From contig NZ_JADNRL010000009.1 of the NCBI RefSeq assembly GCF_015595025.1, positions 1 to 64,000 on the forward strand: 64,000 nucleotides of DNA, read 5' to 3'. How positions within the stretch are numbered: position 1 is the stretch's first letter; every line of letters begins with the position of its first letter. The translations under genes were made by a program, and so were the position numbers. Below the pieces are notes generated by a model, which ran no database searches, was not told the origin of the DNA, and saw only the letters and a program-made list of their open reading frames with translations. Positions 8,150 through 18,307 of the stretch are shown piece after piece. This DNA is from Halomonas sp. KAO (lineage in GTDB: Bacteria > Pseudomonadota > Gammaproteobacteria > Pseudomonadales > Halomonadaceae).

Positions 8150-9487
8150 ATGCGCAAGTACTTTGGCACCGATGGCGTGCGCGGACGGGTAGGGGAGTTC
8201 CCCATGACGCCGGATTTCGCGATGAAGCTGGGCTGGGCTGCGGGTAAGGTTCTCGGCGCCGAGGGCAGCGGCGAGGTGGTGATCGGGAAGGACACTCGTG
8301 CCAGCGGCTATATGCTGGAGTCGGCGCTGGAAGCGGGGTTCTCGGCGGCAGGGGTCAATATCGCCTTGGTGGGACCGTTGCCGACTCCGGCCATCGCCTA
8401 TCTGGCTACCACCTTCCGTGCGAGTGCCGGGGTGGTGATCAGCGCCTCACATAACCCCTTCTTTGATAATGGCATCAAGCTGTTTGCCGCCTCCGGCCGT
8501 AAGCTGACCGATGCTCAGGAGATAGAGATCGAAGGCTGGCTGGATAAGGCCCTGAACGACGGTATGACCTGTGAACCCTCGTATCGGCTGGGCAAGGTCA
8601 GGCGCATTGGCGATGCCGGCGGGCGATACGTTGAGTACTGCAAGTCGCACTTTCCCGGCCGCCAAAACCTCAGCGACCTGACCATTGTTATCGACAGTGC
8701 CAACGGTGCTGCGTATCGAGTCGGCCCGACGGTCTTTCGCGAGCTGGGGGCGGAGGTGATCAGCCTGCACGACCAGCCCAATGGCGTGAACATCAACCAG
8801 GAGTGCGGCGCCACGCACCTGGCAAGCCTGCAGGCGGCGGTGATCGACCACAAGGCTGATCTAGGTATTGCCGTGGACGGCGATGCCGATCGGCTAATGA
8901 TGGTCGATCACACCGGAGCGGTCGTAGATGGGGATGAGCTGCTGTATATGATGGCGCAGATGGCTCGAGCCGAAGGCTATACTGGCGGGGTGGTGGGCAC
9001 TCAGATGAGCAACCTTGGCCTTGAGCTGGCGCTGGGGGGACTGGGGATTCCATTCAAGCGCGCCAAGGTGGGTGACCGCTATGTGATGGAGCAGCTGAAT
9101 GCCACCGGTTGGCGCATTGGCGGCGAAAGTTCGGGACACCTGCTTAGCCTGGATCACGCCGCCACCGGCGATGCGATCATCGCCTCTGTGCGCGTACTGA
9201 CGGCGTTGCAGCAGCAGGGCGTGACACTGCATCGGGCCAAGCAGGGGATGCAGAAGCTCCCCCAGACGCTGATCAATGTGGCCTATAAGGCGAACGCAGG
9301 AGTGGACCCGCTCGAGGCGTCCGACGTCAAGGCGGCGGTAAGCCGTGCCGAAATCCAGCTAGGCGATGCCGGTCGGGTACTTCTGCGTAAGTCCGGCACC
9401 GAGCCACTGGTGCGCGTGATGGTGGAAGCTAAAGATGCCGAGCAGGCCAGCCGCTGCGCCGAAGAGATTGCCAGTGCGCTGTCGTAG
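8150..9487 (+). CDS. glmM: Phosphoglucosamine mutase GlmM
   Basis: 445 residues, the usual length. It interconverts glucosamine-6-phosphate and glucosamine-1-phosphate in the UDP-GlcNAc pathway. It starts [16 protein letters not shown] and has the phosphoserine loop [16 protein letters not shown] (Ser100), the metal loop DGDADR, the sugar-binding GGESSGH and the phosphate-binding [17 protein letters not shown] precedes the ATG by seven bases. It lies just upstream of nagB, which makes or removes GlcN-6-P. The pair therefore seems dedicated to amino-sugar supply for the surface polysaccharide, and may be additional to a housekeeping glmM elsewhere (inference). Confidence 0.97.
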   Translation: MRKYFGTDGVRGRVGEFPMTPDFAMKLGWAAGKVLGAEGSGEVVIGKDTRASGYMLESALEAGFSAAGVNIALVGPLPTPAIAYLATTFRASAGVVISASHNPFFDNGIKLFAASGRKLTDAQEIEIEGWLDKALNDGMTCEPSYRLGKVRRIGDAGGRYVEYCKSHFPGRQNLSDLTIVIDSANGAAYRVGPTVFRELGAEVISLHDQPNGVNINQECGATHLASLQAAVIDHKADLGIAVDGDADRLMMVDHTGAVVDGDELLYMMAQMARAEGYTGGVVGTQMSNLGLELALGGLGIPFKRAKVGDRYVMEQLNATGWRIGGESSGHLLSLDHAATGDAIIASVRVLTALQQQGVTLHRAKQGMQKLPQTLINVAYKANAGVDPLEASDVKAAVSRAEIQLGDAGRVLLRKSGTEPLVRVMVEAKDAEQASRCAEEIASALS

Positions 9488-9525
9488 GGTACGCGTTATC
9501 GTTAACTTAACTAGGCCCATGTTTC

Positions 9526-10296
9526 ATGTACAAGATATTCGAAACGGTAGATGACGTATCTCGGTACACCGCACAGCGTCTGCTGGACAAGATCCTGGCC
9601 AAGCCCGCGGCAGTACTAGGCCTGGCGACGGGGGGCACCATGGAACCGGTGTATGCCCAGCTGGTGCAGATGCTGCAGCAGCAGCCAACAGACCTTTCCC
9701 GGCTTACCACCTTCAACCTGGATGAGTATATCGGTCTGACGGAATCGCATGTGCAGAGCTACCGCTACTATATGGACGAGCACCTGTTTGACAAGTTGAA
9801 CCTGCCGCGGGAGAGGGTGCATCTTCCCGACGGCATGGCCGAGGATATCGACGGGGCGTGCCTGGCATATTCCGCAGCCATTCAAGCCGCGGGAGGGCTA
9901 GACCTGCAGCTGTTGGGCATCGGCTCCAACGGCCATATCGGTTTCAATGAGCCCTACACCCGCTTTTCCAGCCGCACCCACGTCATCGCACTTTCCGAGC
10001 AGACACGACGCGATAACGGACGTTTTTTCTCCGACCAGGATGAGGTGCCTATCCATGCACTGACCCTCGGTATCCAGGACATCCTCGAAGCCAAGGAGAT
10101 CATGTTGGTGGCCACAGGACCCAACAAGGCAGAGGTTATGGCCGAGCTGCATCACAGCGGCGTGGATGAAGCCCTACCCGCCTCGGCATTGAAGCAGCAC
10201 GACAACGTAACGATTGTTCTGGATAGAGAAGCGGCGGCTCTGCTGCCGTCTGCGGAGTGGCGGGCTGTTCAAACGGTGCAGCTGTTGGCTGGGTAA
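9526..10296 (+). CDS. nagB: Glucosamine-6-phosphate deaminase NagB
   Basis: 256 residues of the short NagB type. It converts GlcN-6-P to fructose-6-P plus ammonia, reversibly. Visible are the phosphate loop LATGGTMEPVY, the catalytic Asp66 in FNLDEYIGL, and GIGSNGHIGFNEP with the active-site His. Start ATG 9526, 38 bases after glmM. It is a close paralogue of the IS-disrupted nagB at 127-647. In both copies a GT2 gene lies downstream, so nagB and GT2 were duplicated together. An IS481 element begins eight bases after the stop codon. Confidence 0.97.
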   Translation: MYKIFETVDDVSRYTAQRLLDKILAKPAAVLGLATGGTMEPVYAQLVQMLQQQPTDLSRLTTFNLDEYIGLTESHVQSYRYYMDEHLFDKLNLPRERVHLPDGMAEDIDGACLAYSAAIQAAGGLDLQLLGIGSNGHIGFNEPYTRFSSRTHVIALSEQTRRDNGRFFSDQDEVPIHALTLGIQDILEAKEIMLVATGPNKAEVMAELHHSGVDEALPASALKQHDNVTIVLDREAAALLPSAEWRAVQTVQLLAG

Positions 10297-10299
10297 CCG

Positions 10300-11250
10300 C
10301 TAATTGTGTAAACCCACCAGGTTGTTCACGGAAAGCCCCAGCCGGCTCACCGGAGGCTGATAATTCAGGCTGGCATGCGGTCGATGCCAGTTGTACTGAT
10401 GGAGCCAGGCGAGTAGATGCTGGCCTCGCTCCTTCGAGCTCTTGTACGACCGGGCATAGGCCCATTCGCGCAGCGCGGCTTGAATGAATCGTTCTGCTTT
10501 GCCGTTGGTGCGGGGCGTATAGGGGCGAGTACGCTTGTGCTTCAGCCCCAGCCGCCGGCACAGGCGGTGAAACGCTCTGGATCGGTAGCAGGCGCCATTG
10601 TCGGTGAGCACCCGCGTGAAGCGAGTCCCCAGCCCTCGGTAATAGCGCATGGCCTCCAACAGCGCGTAACACGCGCTCCAGCCGGTTTCATCGGAGTAGC
10701 GACTGCCGAAGGCCACCCGCGAGTGATCGTCGATGGCGATGTGGACATACTCCCACCCTGCGCCACGCGTGGCCTGTTGGCGATCGCCGGTGACCCGATG
10801 GCCCGGGCGCTCGAAGCGGCCGAGCTTCTTGATATCCAGATGCAAGAGATCCCCGGGGGCGGCGTGCTCATAGCGATTATCGGGCCTTGGCGGCGTCAGC
10901 GCCGCCAGACGATTCAGCCCTTTGCGCTTCAGAATGCGCGCCACTGTGCTCTGGCCAACCCCCAGCGCCTGAGCAATCTGGCGATAGGCCTGGCGTCGCT
11001 GACGCCGCTCGACGATCTGCTCCACCGTCGTTGCGTCGGTCGCCAACGGGCTTCGGGCCGGGCGTGACCGTCGGTCCTGGAGCCCCTCCTGCCCTTCCTC
11101 TCGGAAACGACGCACCCACTTATAGACTGTTCTCACACTGACGCCTTGAGCTTGCGCAACCTCTCTGGGCCGTAACCCTTCATCGATGACGCGAGCGGCC
11201 AGCAGGGCTCGACCATGCGGAGTGAGACGGGCATTCTTATGGGTGTTCAT
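10300..11250 (-). CDS. IS481-family DDE transposase
   Basis: 316 residues from ATG 11250, which has a strong AGGAGG site and gives the typical MNTHKNARLTPHGRALLA start; an upstream in-frame start at 11316 is rejected. Order of domains: HTH (residues about 10-65, GVSVRTVYKWVRRF), second HTH (ALGVGQSTVARIL), and rve-type integrase core with D in LHLDIKKLG, D in VLTDNGACYRS and E in TNGKAERFIQAAL. The stop codon TAG (10300-10302) lies outside the IS, in the duplicated target: the frame crosses the terminal repeat as CAC-AA|T-TAG. Intact and presumably active. Confidence 0.95.
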   Translation of the reverse strand: MNTHKNARLTPHGRALLAARVIDEGLRPREVAQAQGVSVRTVYKWVRRFREEGQEGLQDRRSRPARSPLATDATTVEQIVERRQRRQAYRQIAQALGVGQSTVARILKRKGLNRLAALTPPRPDNRYEHAAPGDLLHLDIKKLGRFERPGHRVTGDRQQATRGAGWEYVHIAIDDHSRVAFGSRYSDETGWSACYALLEAMRYYRGLGTRFTRVLTDNGACYRSRAFHRLCRRLGLKHKRTRPYTPRTNGKAERFIQAALREWAYARSYKSSKERGQHLLAWLHQYNWHRPHASLNYQPPVSRLGLSVNNLVGLHN

Positions 11251-11333
11251 CCGGGCCTCCTGGAGCGGTTGGTTGGTTCGCATCTCCAGTCTTCCGGGTT
11301 GGTTCCGGATGAACAACCTATAGAGAGGTCACA
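10305..11333 (-). mobile_element. Complete IS481-family insertion sequence, 1029 bp
   Basis: Bounded by imperfect inverted repeats: left TGTGTAAACCCACCAGGTTG from 10305, right (read inward from 11333) TGTGACCTCTCTATAGGTTG. Both continue TTCA and share the core AGGTTGTTCA. A perfect 6-base target duplication, GCTAAT, flanks it (10299-10304 and 11334-11339). It sits between nagB and a REP palindrome that starts at 11338. A second copy in the same orientation ends at 126. The only gene is the transposase. Confidence 0.95.
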
Positions 11334-11337
11334 GCTA

Positions 11338-11378
11338 ATCGCCGCTGTGTCGGACCATCGGTACATCGAGCTCCTACG
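11338..11378. repeat. REP-like palindrome, long form
   Basis: ATCGCCGCTGTGTCGGACCA, then TCGGTACATCGAGCTCCTAC. It overlaps the right target duplication of the IS, so the IS landed at the edge of this REP. Confidence 0.8.
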
Positions 11379-11386
11379 CGGCGGGT

Positions 11387-11491
11387 GGTGCACCTGGCAT
11401 TGGTGGTGTATCTGGCATTGGTGGTGCGCTTGGCATTGGTGGTGCGCTTGGCATTGATGGTGCACCTGGCATTGATGGTGCACCTGGCATT
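11387..11491. repeat. 18-bp minisatellite between two REPs
   Basis: Six tandem units of the form GGTGCACCTGGCATTGAT (variants GGTGTATCT.., GGTGCGCTT.., ..GGT at the end), directly followed by a REP. The same REP-minisatellite-REP layout, with a related unit, occurs inside rmlB at 19197-19243. Confidence 0.9.
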
Positions 11492-11590
11492 GTAGGAGCC
11501 GGATTTATCCGGCGATTGGGGGGCAGAGGGCTTCTGGTCGTCGATTGAGTCGCCGATGTGTCGGACAGCCGATACATCGTGTTCCAACAC
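11490..11590. repeat. Two REP-like palindromes
   Basis: Short form 11490-11516 (TTGTAGGAGCCGGATTTATC, then CGGCGAT) and a decayed long form 11550-11590 (TCGCCGATGTGTCGGACAGC, then CGATACATCGTGTTCC), just ahead of the next GT2 gene. Confidence 0.85.
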
Positions 11591-11603
11591 ACAGGCAGAT
11601 GGT

Positions 11604-13256
11604 ATGCAGTCAGAGAAGGATCTCCTCGAACAGTCTCCCTGGTTCGATGCTGAGTGGTACATGGCTCAGTACCCTGATGTGGCGCTTTGCGGCCTGGTGC
11701 CGGCGGTGCACTACCTGCGCATTGGTGAGTGCTTGGGGCGTCGGCCGGGTCCGGAGTTCGACCCGGCGTGGTATCTAGCCGAGTATCCGGATGTAGCCAG
11801 GGCCGGCGTTAGCCCGCTGCTGCACTTTCTTCACCATGGCGAGACAGAAGGGCGGCAGCCCCGACGACTCGAGGCACCGTCGCTCGAGCATGAGCTCTGG
11901 CGCCAGCATGCCGGGGAGCCTGACCTGAGCCTTGACGCTTTGCACCAACTGTTGCATGTGGAGGGGCGCGAGGCGAGCTATGCCGCCTGGGCTCTGGCAC
12001 GCTGGTACGCCTGGCGAGGGGCCTGGACCCGGGTGGCCGAGTTGCTGGCCGAGCGCGACCATGCCTTGGTGCGGAGTCTGCCTCATGGCCCGGCGTCGCG
12101 GCTTCTGGAGGTCGATGCGCATACGCGCCTGGGGCAGTTCCCCCAGGCTGAACGATGCCTGCAGGCTTTGGAGAGGGAGGCGCCTGAATATCATGACACG
12201 GCACTGGCGCGTTCCAATTTGCTAGCGGCGTGTGATGATGCGGTAGGCGAGCCGAAGCGGAGTGATGATGAGCGCCTGGCGTTGATCAATGACATATGGC
12301 GCCGCCATGGTCTGGCCGAGGTGAAAATAGCCCATAGTGATAAAGGCTTGGGCTTGGGCTTGGGCTTGGGCTTGGGCTTGGGCTTGGGCTTGGATAGCCT
12401 GGTAGTAAGCCAAATGGACCCCTGCGACGGTGGGGTGGGTAGACCATTACTGGGTAAATCGGGTTCCTACGAAGTAGGGGAAGGCCTGGTATCCGTTATC
12501 GTCCCCGCCTATAAAGCCGCCACCACGCTGCCCACGGCGCTGGCTAGCTTGGCGGCCCACCACGGAGTGAATCTGGAGGTGATCGTGGTGGACGATGCCT
12601 CGCCGGATGAGACCGTCAAGGTGGCCGAAGACTTCGCGGCGGGCGATGCGCGCTTCCGGGTGCTTCGCCAGCCATACAATCAGGGGGCCTATGCGGCGCG
12701 TAACCGGGGGCTCTCCGAGGCGAGAGGTGAGCTCATCACCGTGCACGACAGTGATGACTGGTCGCACCCCGAGAAGTTGGCAGTTCAGGTACAGGGGCTG
12801 AGGTTGAACCCTGAGTGGATGGCGTGTAACTCGCACTGGGTGCGCTGCTCACCGGCATTGGTGTTTGGTCACTGGCGGCTGGAGCAAGGCTGGATTTATC
12901 GCAATACGTCATCGCTGATGTTTCGTCGTGAGGTATTGGAGACTCTGGGTTACTGGGATCGCGTACGGGTGGATGCTGATACTGAGTACTACCACCGAAT
13001 TCGCGCTGCCTACGGGGGAAAGGCACTAGGTGAAGTGTTGCCTGGAGTGCCGCTCGCCTTTGGTAGGGCAGCAGAGAGTTCGCTTACCGCGGTGGGGGAG
13101 ACACATCTGGCCACCCAGTTTGCCGGCCTGCGCCATGACTATCAGCAGGCGGCGCGTGCCTGGCATCGGCGTGCCGGGAGCGATACTCGCCAGCTTTATC
13201 TTTCTGCGCACCCCGAGAAGCGTCCCTTCATGAGTCCGACGGCCATGCTGCCTTGA
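11604..13256 (+). CDS. GT2 glycosyltransferase with N-terminal YPDV repeats (copy 2)
   Basis: 550 residues, paralogue of the gene at 649. Start ATG 11604 (MQSEKDLLEQSPWFDAEWY). Two YPDV modules (about residues 10-85), a helical middle, then a GT-A family 2 domain from about residue 294 (VSVIVPAYKAA, VVDDASPD, NQGAYAARNRG, HDSDDW). The linker is unusual: eight copies of GGCTTG (12345-12392) encode a Gly-Leu run, and a REP half-site (12446-12472) is translated in frame as TGKSGSYE-like residues. Earlier in-frame starts fall inside a REP and are unlikely. Probably adds a sugar during surface polysaccharide synthesis; acceptor unknown. Confidence 0.85.
   Translation: MQSEKDLLEQSPWFDAEWYMAQYPDVALCGLVPAVHYLRIGECLGRRPGPEFDPAWYLAEYPDVARAGVSPLLHFLHHGETEGRQPRRLEAPSLEHELWRQHAGEPDLSLDALHQLLHVEGREASYAAWALARWYAWRGAWTRVAELLAERDHALVRSLPHGPASRLLEVDAHTRLGQFPQAERCLQALEREAPEYHDTALARSNLLAACDDAVGEPKRSDDERLALINDIWRRHGLAEVKIAHSDKGLGLGLGLGLGLGLGLDSLVVSQMDPCDGGVGRPLLGKSGSYEVGEGLVSVIVPAYKAATTLPTALASLAAHHGVNLEVIVVDDASPDETVKVAEDFAAGDARFRVLRQPYNQGAYAARNRGLSEARGELITVHDSDDWSHPEKLAVQVQGLRLNPEWMACNSHWVRCSPALVFGHWRLEQGWIYRNTSSLMFRREVLETLGYWDRVRVDADTEYYHRIRAAYGGKALGEVLPGVPLAFGRAAESSLTAVGETHLATQFAGLRHDYQQAARAWHRRAGSDTRQLYLSAHPEKRPFMSPTAMLP
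12345..12392 (+). repeat. (GGCTTG)8 hexanucleotide tract inside the GT2 gene
   Basis: Eight perfect units encode alternating Leu-Gly in the linker before the glycosyltransferase domain. Unit length is a multiple of three, so changes in copy number alter linker length, not frame. Confidence 0.95.
12446..12472 (+). repeat. REP half-site inside the GT2 coding sequence
   Basis: ATTACTGGGTAAATCGGGTT, then CCTACGA: the distal half of the REP consensus (..GATAAATCGGGCTCCTAC) read in the one frame free of stops. Confidence 0.75.
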
Positions 13257-13332
13257 ACGGCCTTTTTGCGTACCATTCGGTTTTATTTGACTGACTTTCC
13301 GATTTCCAACGACGTCCGAGCGGGAACATCAC

Positions 13333-15287
<1,955 letters not shown>

Positions 15288-15288
<1 letters not shown>

Positions 15289-17165
15289 TGTTGTCGGCTC
15301 TCCTGCAGCAGCGCCTTGTTGCTCTGGGGTGGTTCGATGCTGAGTGGTATTCTCGGCAATATCCCGATGTGGCCGCCAGTGGGTTGGTCCCCTGGGAGCA
15401 TTTTATCCGTTATGGCGCCCAGTTGGGGCGCCGGCCAGGGCCTCGTTTTGACCCTCAAGGTTATCTAGCAGCTAACCCCGATCTCCGGGGGGCCGCGGTA
15501 GTAGCGCTGATTCACTACCTTCAGCATGGCCAGGCGGAGGGACGCTCGCTAGAGCCGGTGGCGCCACGCCGAGAAGATGAGGGGAAGGCCGAGGAACAGC
15601 TCGAGAGCGAGCGCGCCTGGCTAGCGGCAAGCGAGCTGTTCGATGATGAGTGGTATCTGGCGGAATATCCGGATATTGCCCGCGTCGGGCTGGACCCTCG
15701 GCGCCACTATCTTCTGCATGGGGCAGCCGAGGGCCGTGACCCAGGGCCCTGGTTCGATACGCGTCACTATTTGAGCCAGCTGCCGTTGGAGCAGGCGCCG
15801 CTGCCTGAAGGCAAGGCCCCCTTGCTGCACTATCTTACTGTGGGTAAGGCATCAGGACTCAAACCCTGGACCCAGCCGTCAAAGCTTCCCTCCTGGTATC
15901 AGCACGGCGCACCGTCCGATGACGGTGTGCTGCGGGCCCTCTATGTGCTTTCGGTGCGCACCGGCGGCACACCTCAGACCAATGAAGACCTGATGCACGC
16001 GCTGCAGGGTGAAGCGGAGTGCCTGGTGCTGCGTTGCCGTGGCCCGGTCATGCTATTGATGCTGTATTGTGAGGGGCGCTATCTACCACTGACACGCCAT
16101 GTGCTGGCCGAGGTGCCAGAACCGCTGCCGCATCGTAGCGCGGAGTACGATCGGGTCGTGGCTGTGTGGTTGAAGCACTATCGTGTCAGCCTGGTGCATA
16201 TCCGCCATATCGCCTGGCATGGGCTAGGGCTTCTGGAGGTGGCCAAGCGTATAGGTATTCCAACGGTATTCTCCTTTCATGACTACTATGCCCTATGCCC
16301 TTCGGTAAAGCTGCTGGACGAACAGCAGCGCTTCTGTGGCGGGCGATGCACGACTTCCGCGGGGGAGTGTAGCCAGGAGCTCTGGTCCGCTGATCAGGTT
16401 CCGCCGCTCAAGCATCGCGCTATCCATGAGTGGCAACGCGTGTTCGCCGACGTGCTACCGCTGGCCGACGCCTTGATTACTACCTCACTGAGGGCGCGCG
16501 AGATCATTACCGGCATCTACCCACAGCTGGACGATGCCCGCTTTCGTGTGATTCCCCATGGGCGTGACTTCGGCCGAATGCATGAACTGGCCGAACCGCC
16601 GGTGCCTGAGGAACCGCTGAGAGTGGTGCTCCCGGGCTTTATTTCGTTGGCCAAAGGCGGAGCATTGTTGCAGGGGCTGGCGACTCGGGCACGGGCCTTG
16701 AACCTTGAGCTACATGTGGTGGGTAGTGTAGATCGTGTCTTTGCTATGCCCGCCGGTGTAATTGTGCATGGTCGCTATCAGCGCGAACGCCTGCCCGAAT
16801 TATTGGCAACAATTCGCCCCCATGTAGGCGCGGTGCTTTCTATCTGGCCCGAGACCCACTGCCACACCCTCACCGAGCTTTGGGCCTGCGGTATTCCGGT
16901 GGTAGGCATCGATCTAGGCGCGGTGGGCGAGCGCTTGGCTGAAAGTGGCGCCGGCTGGCGAGTGGCAGAGCGGACATTGCTAGCGGTATGTCAGACTCTT
17001 GAACAGGCCGCAGACCCGGAGGAGTGGCACGCCGCCCACGCCGCGGTAAAGCGCTGGCAAGTCGGCGTTGGTCAGCAAGAGACCTGCGCCTGGATGGCAG
17101 AGCGCTACCTGGCAGTTTACCGGGAGGTTTGCCAGGCCGGATCGAAAACCGTAGGAGCGCCATAA
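15288..17165 (+). CDS. GT4-type glycosyltransferase with four YPDV repeats
   Basis: 625 residues from ATG 15288, overlapping the preceding stop as TGATG. Residues about 10-85 and 105-190 hold two pairs of YPDV modules (WFDAEWYSRQYPDV, LFDDEWYLAEYPDI, HYLLHGAAEGRDPGP). From about residue 205 a GT-B fold, family 4-like enzyme follows: VRTGGTPQTN, FSFHDYYALCP, a cysteine-containing segment (FCGGRCTTSAGEC), RVIPHGRDF, LPGFISLAKGG and the C-terminal ETHCHTLTELWACG (E-x7-E type). Cytoplasmic; donor sugar unknown. The DNA near the stop (CCGTAGGAGCGCC) resembles the head of a REP. Confidence 0.85.
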
Positions 17166-17226
17166 GACGTTGTAGGGCAGGCACAGAAGAATACTGTTAG
17201 GCAATTGATAAGAGATAAGGGAGCAT

Positions 17227-17844
17227 ATGACAAGGCCGACCACTGAGACACAGGTTATTGACATTCAGCGTCAGCTGAATGAGGCAGAAATGGTGCTGGA
17301 GACGACTCTTGAGGCCCTGACGCGGGCCAGCCGCGAACTTGAAGAGCAGCGTGCTCGGCGCGATGCCCTGCGTCTACAGCTGCAGGAACTTGAGTCACAA
17401 TCGGTACAGGCCGGTGAGGTTGTTGGGGCTAATGATAAGAAAGAGCAGGCGGAGCAAGAGATCGGAAAGGAGCAGGCTGGAGGTGGTCCAGCTCTTGCCA
17501 GTGGGGTGGCGACGGGTGCGGTGCAGGAAATAACACATGAGCAGCGCCTGTCACAGCTGAATCACCGCAAGTTGCTGCAAGAGTCCGAGCTGTTCGATGC
17601 CGGCTGGTATCTGGCGACCTATCCGGATGTGAAGCAGGTCAAGAAGTATTCCCTGTCACCTCATGAGCACTATCTGATGTACGGTGGGTTCGAGGGCCGT
17701 AACCCGGGGCCGACATTCGATTCTGCCTTCTATCTGGCGCAGTACCCGGATGTTGCGGCCAGTCAGACCAATCCGCTGGTGCATTATCTATTGTACGGCC
17801 ATAAGGAAGGTCGGCAGATTGCTCGGGGGCAGAGCAGAGCTTGA
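17227..17844 (+). CDS. Small coiled-coil protein ending in two YPDV repeats (adaptor-like)
   Basis: 205 residues, start ATG 17227 with AAGGGAG upstream. The N-terminal 60 residues are a coiled coil (QRQLNEAEMVLETTLEALTR), followed by a Glu/Gly-rich linker and two YPDV modules (residues about 118-200: ELFDAGWYLATYPDV, HYLMYGGFEGRNPGP, FYLAQYPDV). No catalytic domain is visible. Its C-terminal arrangement matches the protein at 13333 (coiled coil then repeats). It may be a dimerising adaptor for the repeat-bearing glycosyltransferases. Last gene of the left plus-strand run; a hairpin follows at 17961. Confidence 0.7.
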   Translation: MTRPTTETQVIDIQRQLNEAEMVLETTLEALTRASRELEEQRARRDALRLQLQELESQSVQAGEVVGANDKKEQAEQEIGKEQAGGGPALASGVATGAVQEITHEQRLSQLNHRKLLQESELFDAGWYLATYPDVKQVKKYSLSPHEHYLMYGGFEGRNPGPTFDSAFYLAQYPDVAASQTNPLVHYLLYGHKEGRQIARGQSRA

Positions 17845-17960
17845 AACGGAGTTACCCAAGGTGGGGCCAGTCGATCCGGGGAGAGAGTGGTTGTACGAAC
17901 AAACGCGCAATCTTAACCGGAGGAGCGTCACTCTCACCGTAATCGACGAAGTGAAGCTTA

Positions 17961-17986
17961 CAAGCCCAGGCAGATGCCTGGGCTTG
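17961..17986. terminator. Perfect 12-bp stem hairpin
   Basis: CAAGCCCAGGCA, loop GA, TGCCTGGGCTTG. It lies about 120 bases after the adaptor-like gene and before the rml promoter region. No run of T follows on either strand, so it is either a terminator of unusual type or a transcript-stabilising structure. Confidence 0.6.
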
Positions 17987-18090
17987 TGCGTATATGGACG
18001 ACGTATCGCGATGGCTGCAGTGGTTTGCCGTTAGTGTCTTCGATCTCCTCTTGAACTTTCTTGAATTTTTTGATCCTGGAGATGGTCGTT

Positions 18091-18118
18091 TTGATGCCCC
18101 GAATGGCTGGGGTACTAT
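18091..18118 (+). promoter_or_regulatory. Candidate sigma-70 promoter for the rml operon
   Basis: TTGATG (18091-18096), 16-base spacer, TACTAT (18113-18118). This would start transcription near 18125, about 40 bases before the ops element. Sequence match only. Confidence 0.45.
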
Positions 18119-18163
18119 GCACGCCCATATCTTCTTATGCCGAAGCTCATCGAGGTTTTGGTC

Positions 18164-18175
18164 GGCGGTAGCGTG
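18164..18175 (+). promoter_or_regulatory. ops element (RfaH recruitment site) in the rml leader
   Basis: GGCGGTAGCGTG matches the enterobacterial ops sequence at all 12 positions. In known systems ops in the non-template strand pauses RNA polymerase and loads RfaH, which prevents termination across long polysaccharide operons. Position fits: downstream of a candidate promoter, 130 bases before rmlB, at the head of a run of plus-strand genes. An RfaH orthologue is not in the window. Confidence 0.7.
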
Positions 18176-18209
18176 TCGGTTCGCCACTCACGATTGACGA
18201 CGCCCAGCT

Positions 18210-18225
18210 CCCGGCTCAGGCCGGG
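18210..18225 (+). promoter_or_regulatory. Leader hairpin after ops
   Basis: CCCGGC-TCAG-GCCGGG followed by TTT, between ops and rmlB. It could act as a weak terminator or pause overcome by an ops-loaded factor. Structure seen; role inferred. Confidence 0.4.
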
Positions 18226-18307
18226 TTTAGGTGCTTTCAGCTTTCAGGAGCGAAGCGACGCTCGTCAAGCTTTGGATCTCCACTCATCCTTTTACGGCTT
18301 TTCCTCC

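Noticed and set aside
11387..11491. Collagen-like Gly-x-y reading of the 18-bp minisatellite
   Set aside because: No open frame with a start connects it to a protein at this place; it is intergenic.
11387..12392. CRISPR array
   Set aside because: Repeats are contiguous without spacers, and no cas genes are present.
18137..18307. N-terminal extension of RmlB by 57 codons
   Set aside because: Covers the ops leader and has no similarity to the family; ATG 18308 gives the standard N-terminus.
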